Positions 63,667 to 64,000 of a DNA stretch of 64,000 nt are shown here, in pieces. Origin of the DNA: Bolinopsis microptera (taxonomy: Eukaryota; Ctenophora; Tentaculata; Lobata; Bolinopsidae); assembly GCF_026151205.1 (NCBI RefSeq), contig NC_087072.1, positions 11,694,169 to 11,758,168 on the forward strand, read 5' to 3'. Position 1 is the stretch's first letter; every line of letters begins with the position of its first letter. The position numbers and the translations under genes were made by a program. A model generated the notes under the pieces. The model was given only the letters and a program-made list of their open reading frames with translations, was not told where the DNA came from and did not search any database.

Positions 63667-64000
63667 CAATGTCTCCTCGTATCTCCTTCAAATGTTTATT
63701 CTTCGATATTTACCCTGGAATGATGTTTAATGCTCTGTTACCACTCACCATGTCCCAATATTATTTCCACTATTTACCACAAGTATTGCCACTGGAAACC
63801 CCCAAAATGGTTTTTGTTTTCCCCTTTCCTTTTCGATCACCAAGGTCCAACGCCCCTTTTAAATTCCTTGTATCGCCCAGCGAATTATTTTGGGCCCCGA
63901 TGGTTATTTCAAATACCACCTCACCCGTCCCATCCCCCTGCCCCATAGCATTTCCACTATTTATCACCTTTCCATGCTCCAATAGTAATTCCCACATTTT

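Noticed and set aside
62655-63723. Several open frames on both strands
   Set aside because: Produced by roughly 30-bp and 51-bp minisatellites; composition is pure repeat.

Overview
The window is AT-rich animal DNA with spliced genes, long introns and dense, nested transposable elements. Nothing in it looks bacterial or plasmid-like. Two host genes, both on the + strand, can be rebuilt exon by exon with matching splice phases. The sushi plus ephrin-receptor-like (GCC2/GCC3) architecture of one gene, an ARMC1 orthologue, a TTAGGG-type interstitial tract and the mix of elements (R4/Dong-like, CR1/L2-like, I-like, Penelope-like, hAT-like, TTAA-flanked, THAP) suggest an early-branching marine invertebrate. 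A sponge is my best guess, but that is inference.

Layout. 0-3 kb: 3' part of a retroelement coding for an endonuclease-like domain, then dispersed repeats. 3.0-24.2 kb: a single-pass membrane receptor-like gene of 15 coding exons and 778 codons (signal peptide, an unrecognised domain, Cys-rich GCC2/GCC3-like modules, four sushi modules, one transmembrane helix, a short tail). Its introns hold a THAP pseudogene, a LINE with a (TTTCTAA)n tail, a G-tract hAT-like element, a full-length I-like LINE with an 11-bp target duplication, and a 3.3-kb inverted-repeat element with smaller elements nested inside. 24.8-25.3 kb (- strand): a candidate secreted Pro/Gln/Glu-repeat protein with one frame break. 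28.2 kb: an orphan signal-peptide exon. 29-31.5 kb: an R4/Dong-like LINE next to a (TAA)n tract. 31.7-37.5 kb: two TTAA-bounded elements, one a 1.4-kb near-perfect palindrome, plus a CR1-like LINE fragment. 39.6-43.8 kb: a CR1/L2-like LINE (- strand) split by a TA-flanked element. 46.9-54.6 kb (perhaps to 60.4 kb): the ARMC1 orthologue, whose introns are full of repeats. 54.8-64 kb: LINE and Penelope-like fragments, a hAT-like element with perfect 8-bp target duplication, a 34-bp satellite and several minisatellites.

The receptor-like protein would be secreted through the ER, anchored by one helix, and would show Cys-rich adhesion modules outside and a short tail inside ending in a PDZ-ligand-like T-R-I. 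ARMC1 relatives are intracellular armadillo-type proteins linked to mitochondria. Nothing in the sequence ties the two genes together functionally. Most remaining open frames are element remnants or tandem-repeat artefacts. All exon calls come from reading splice sites and phase by eye; no transcript evidence was available.
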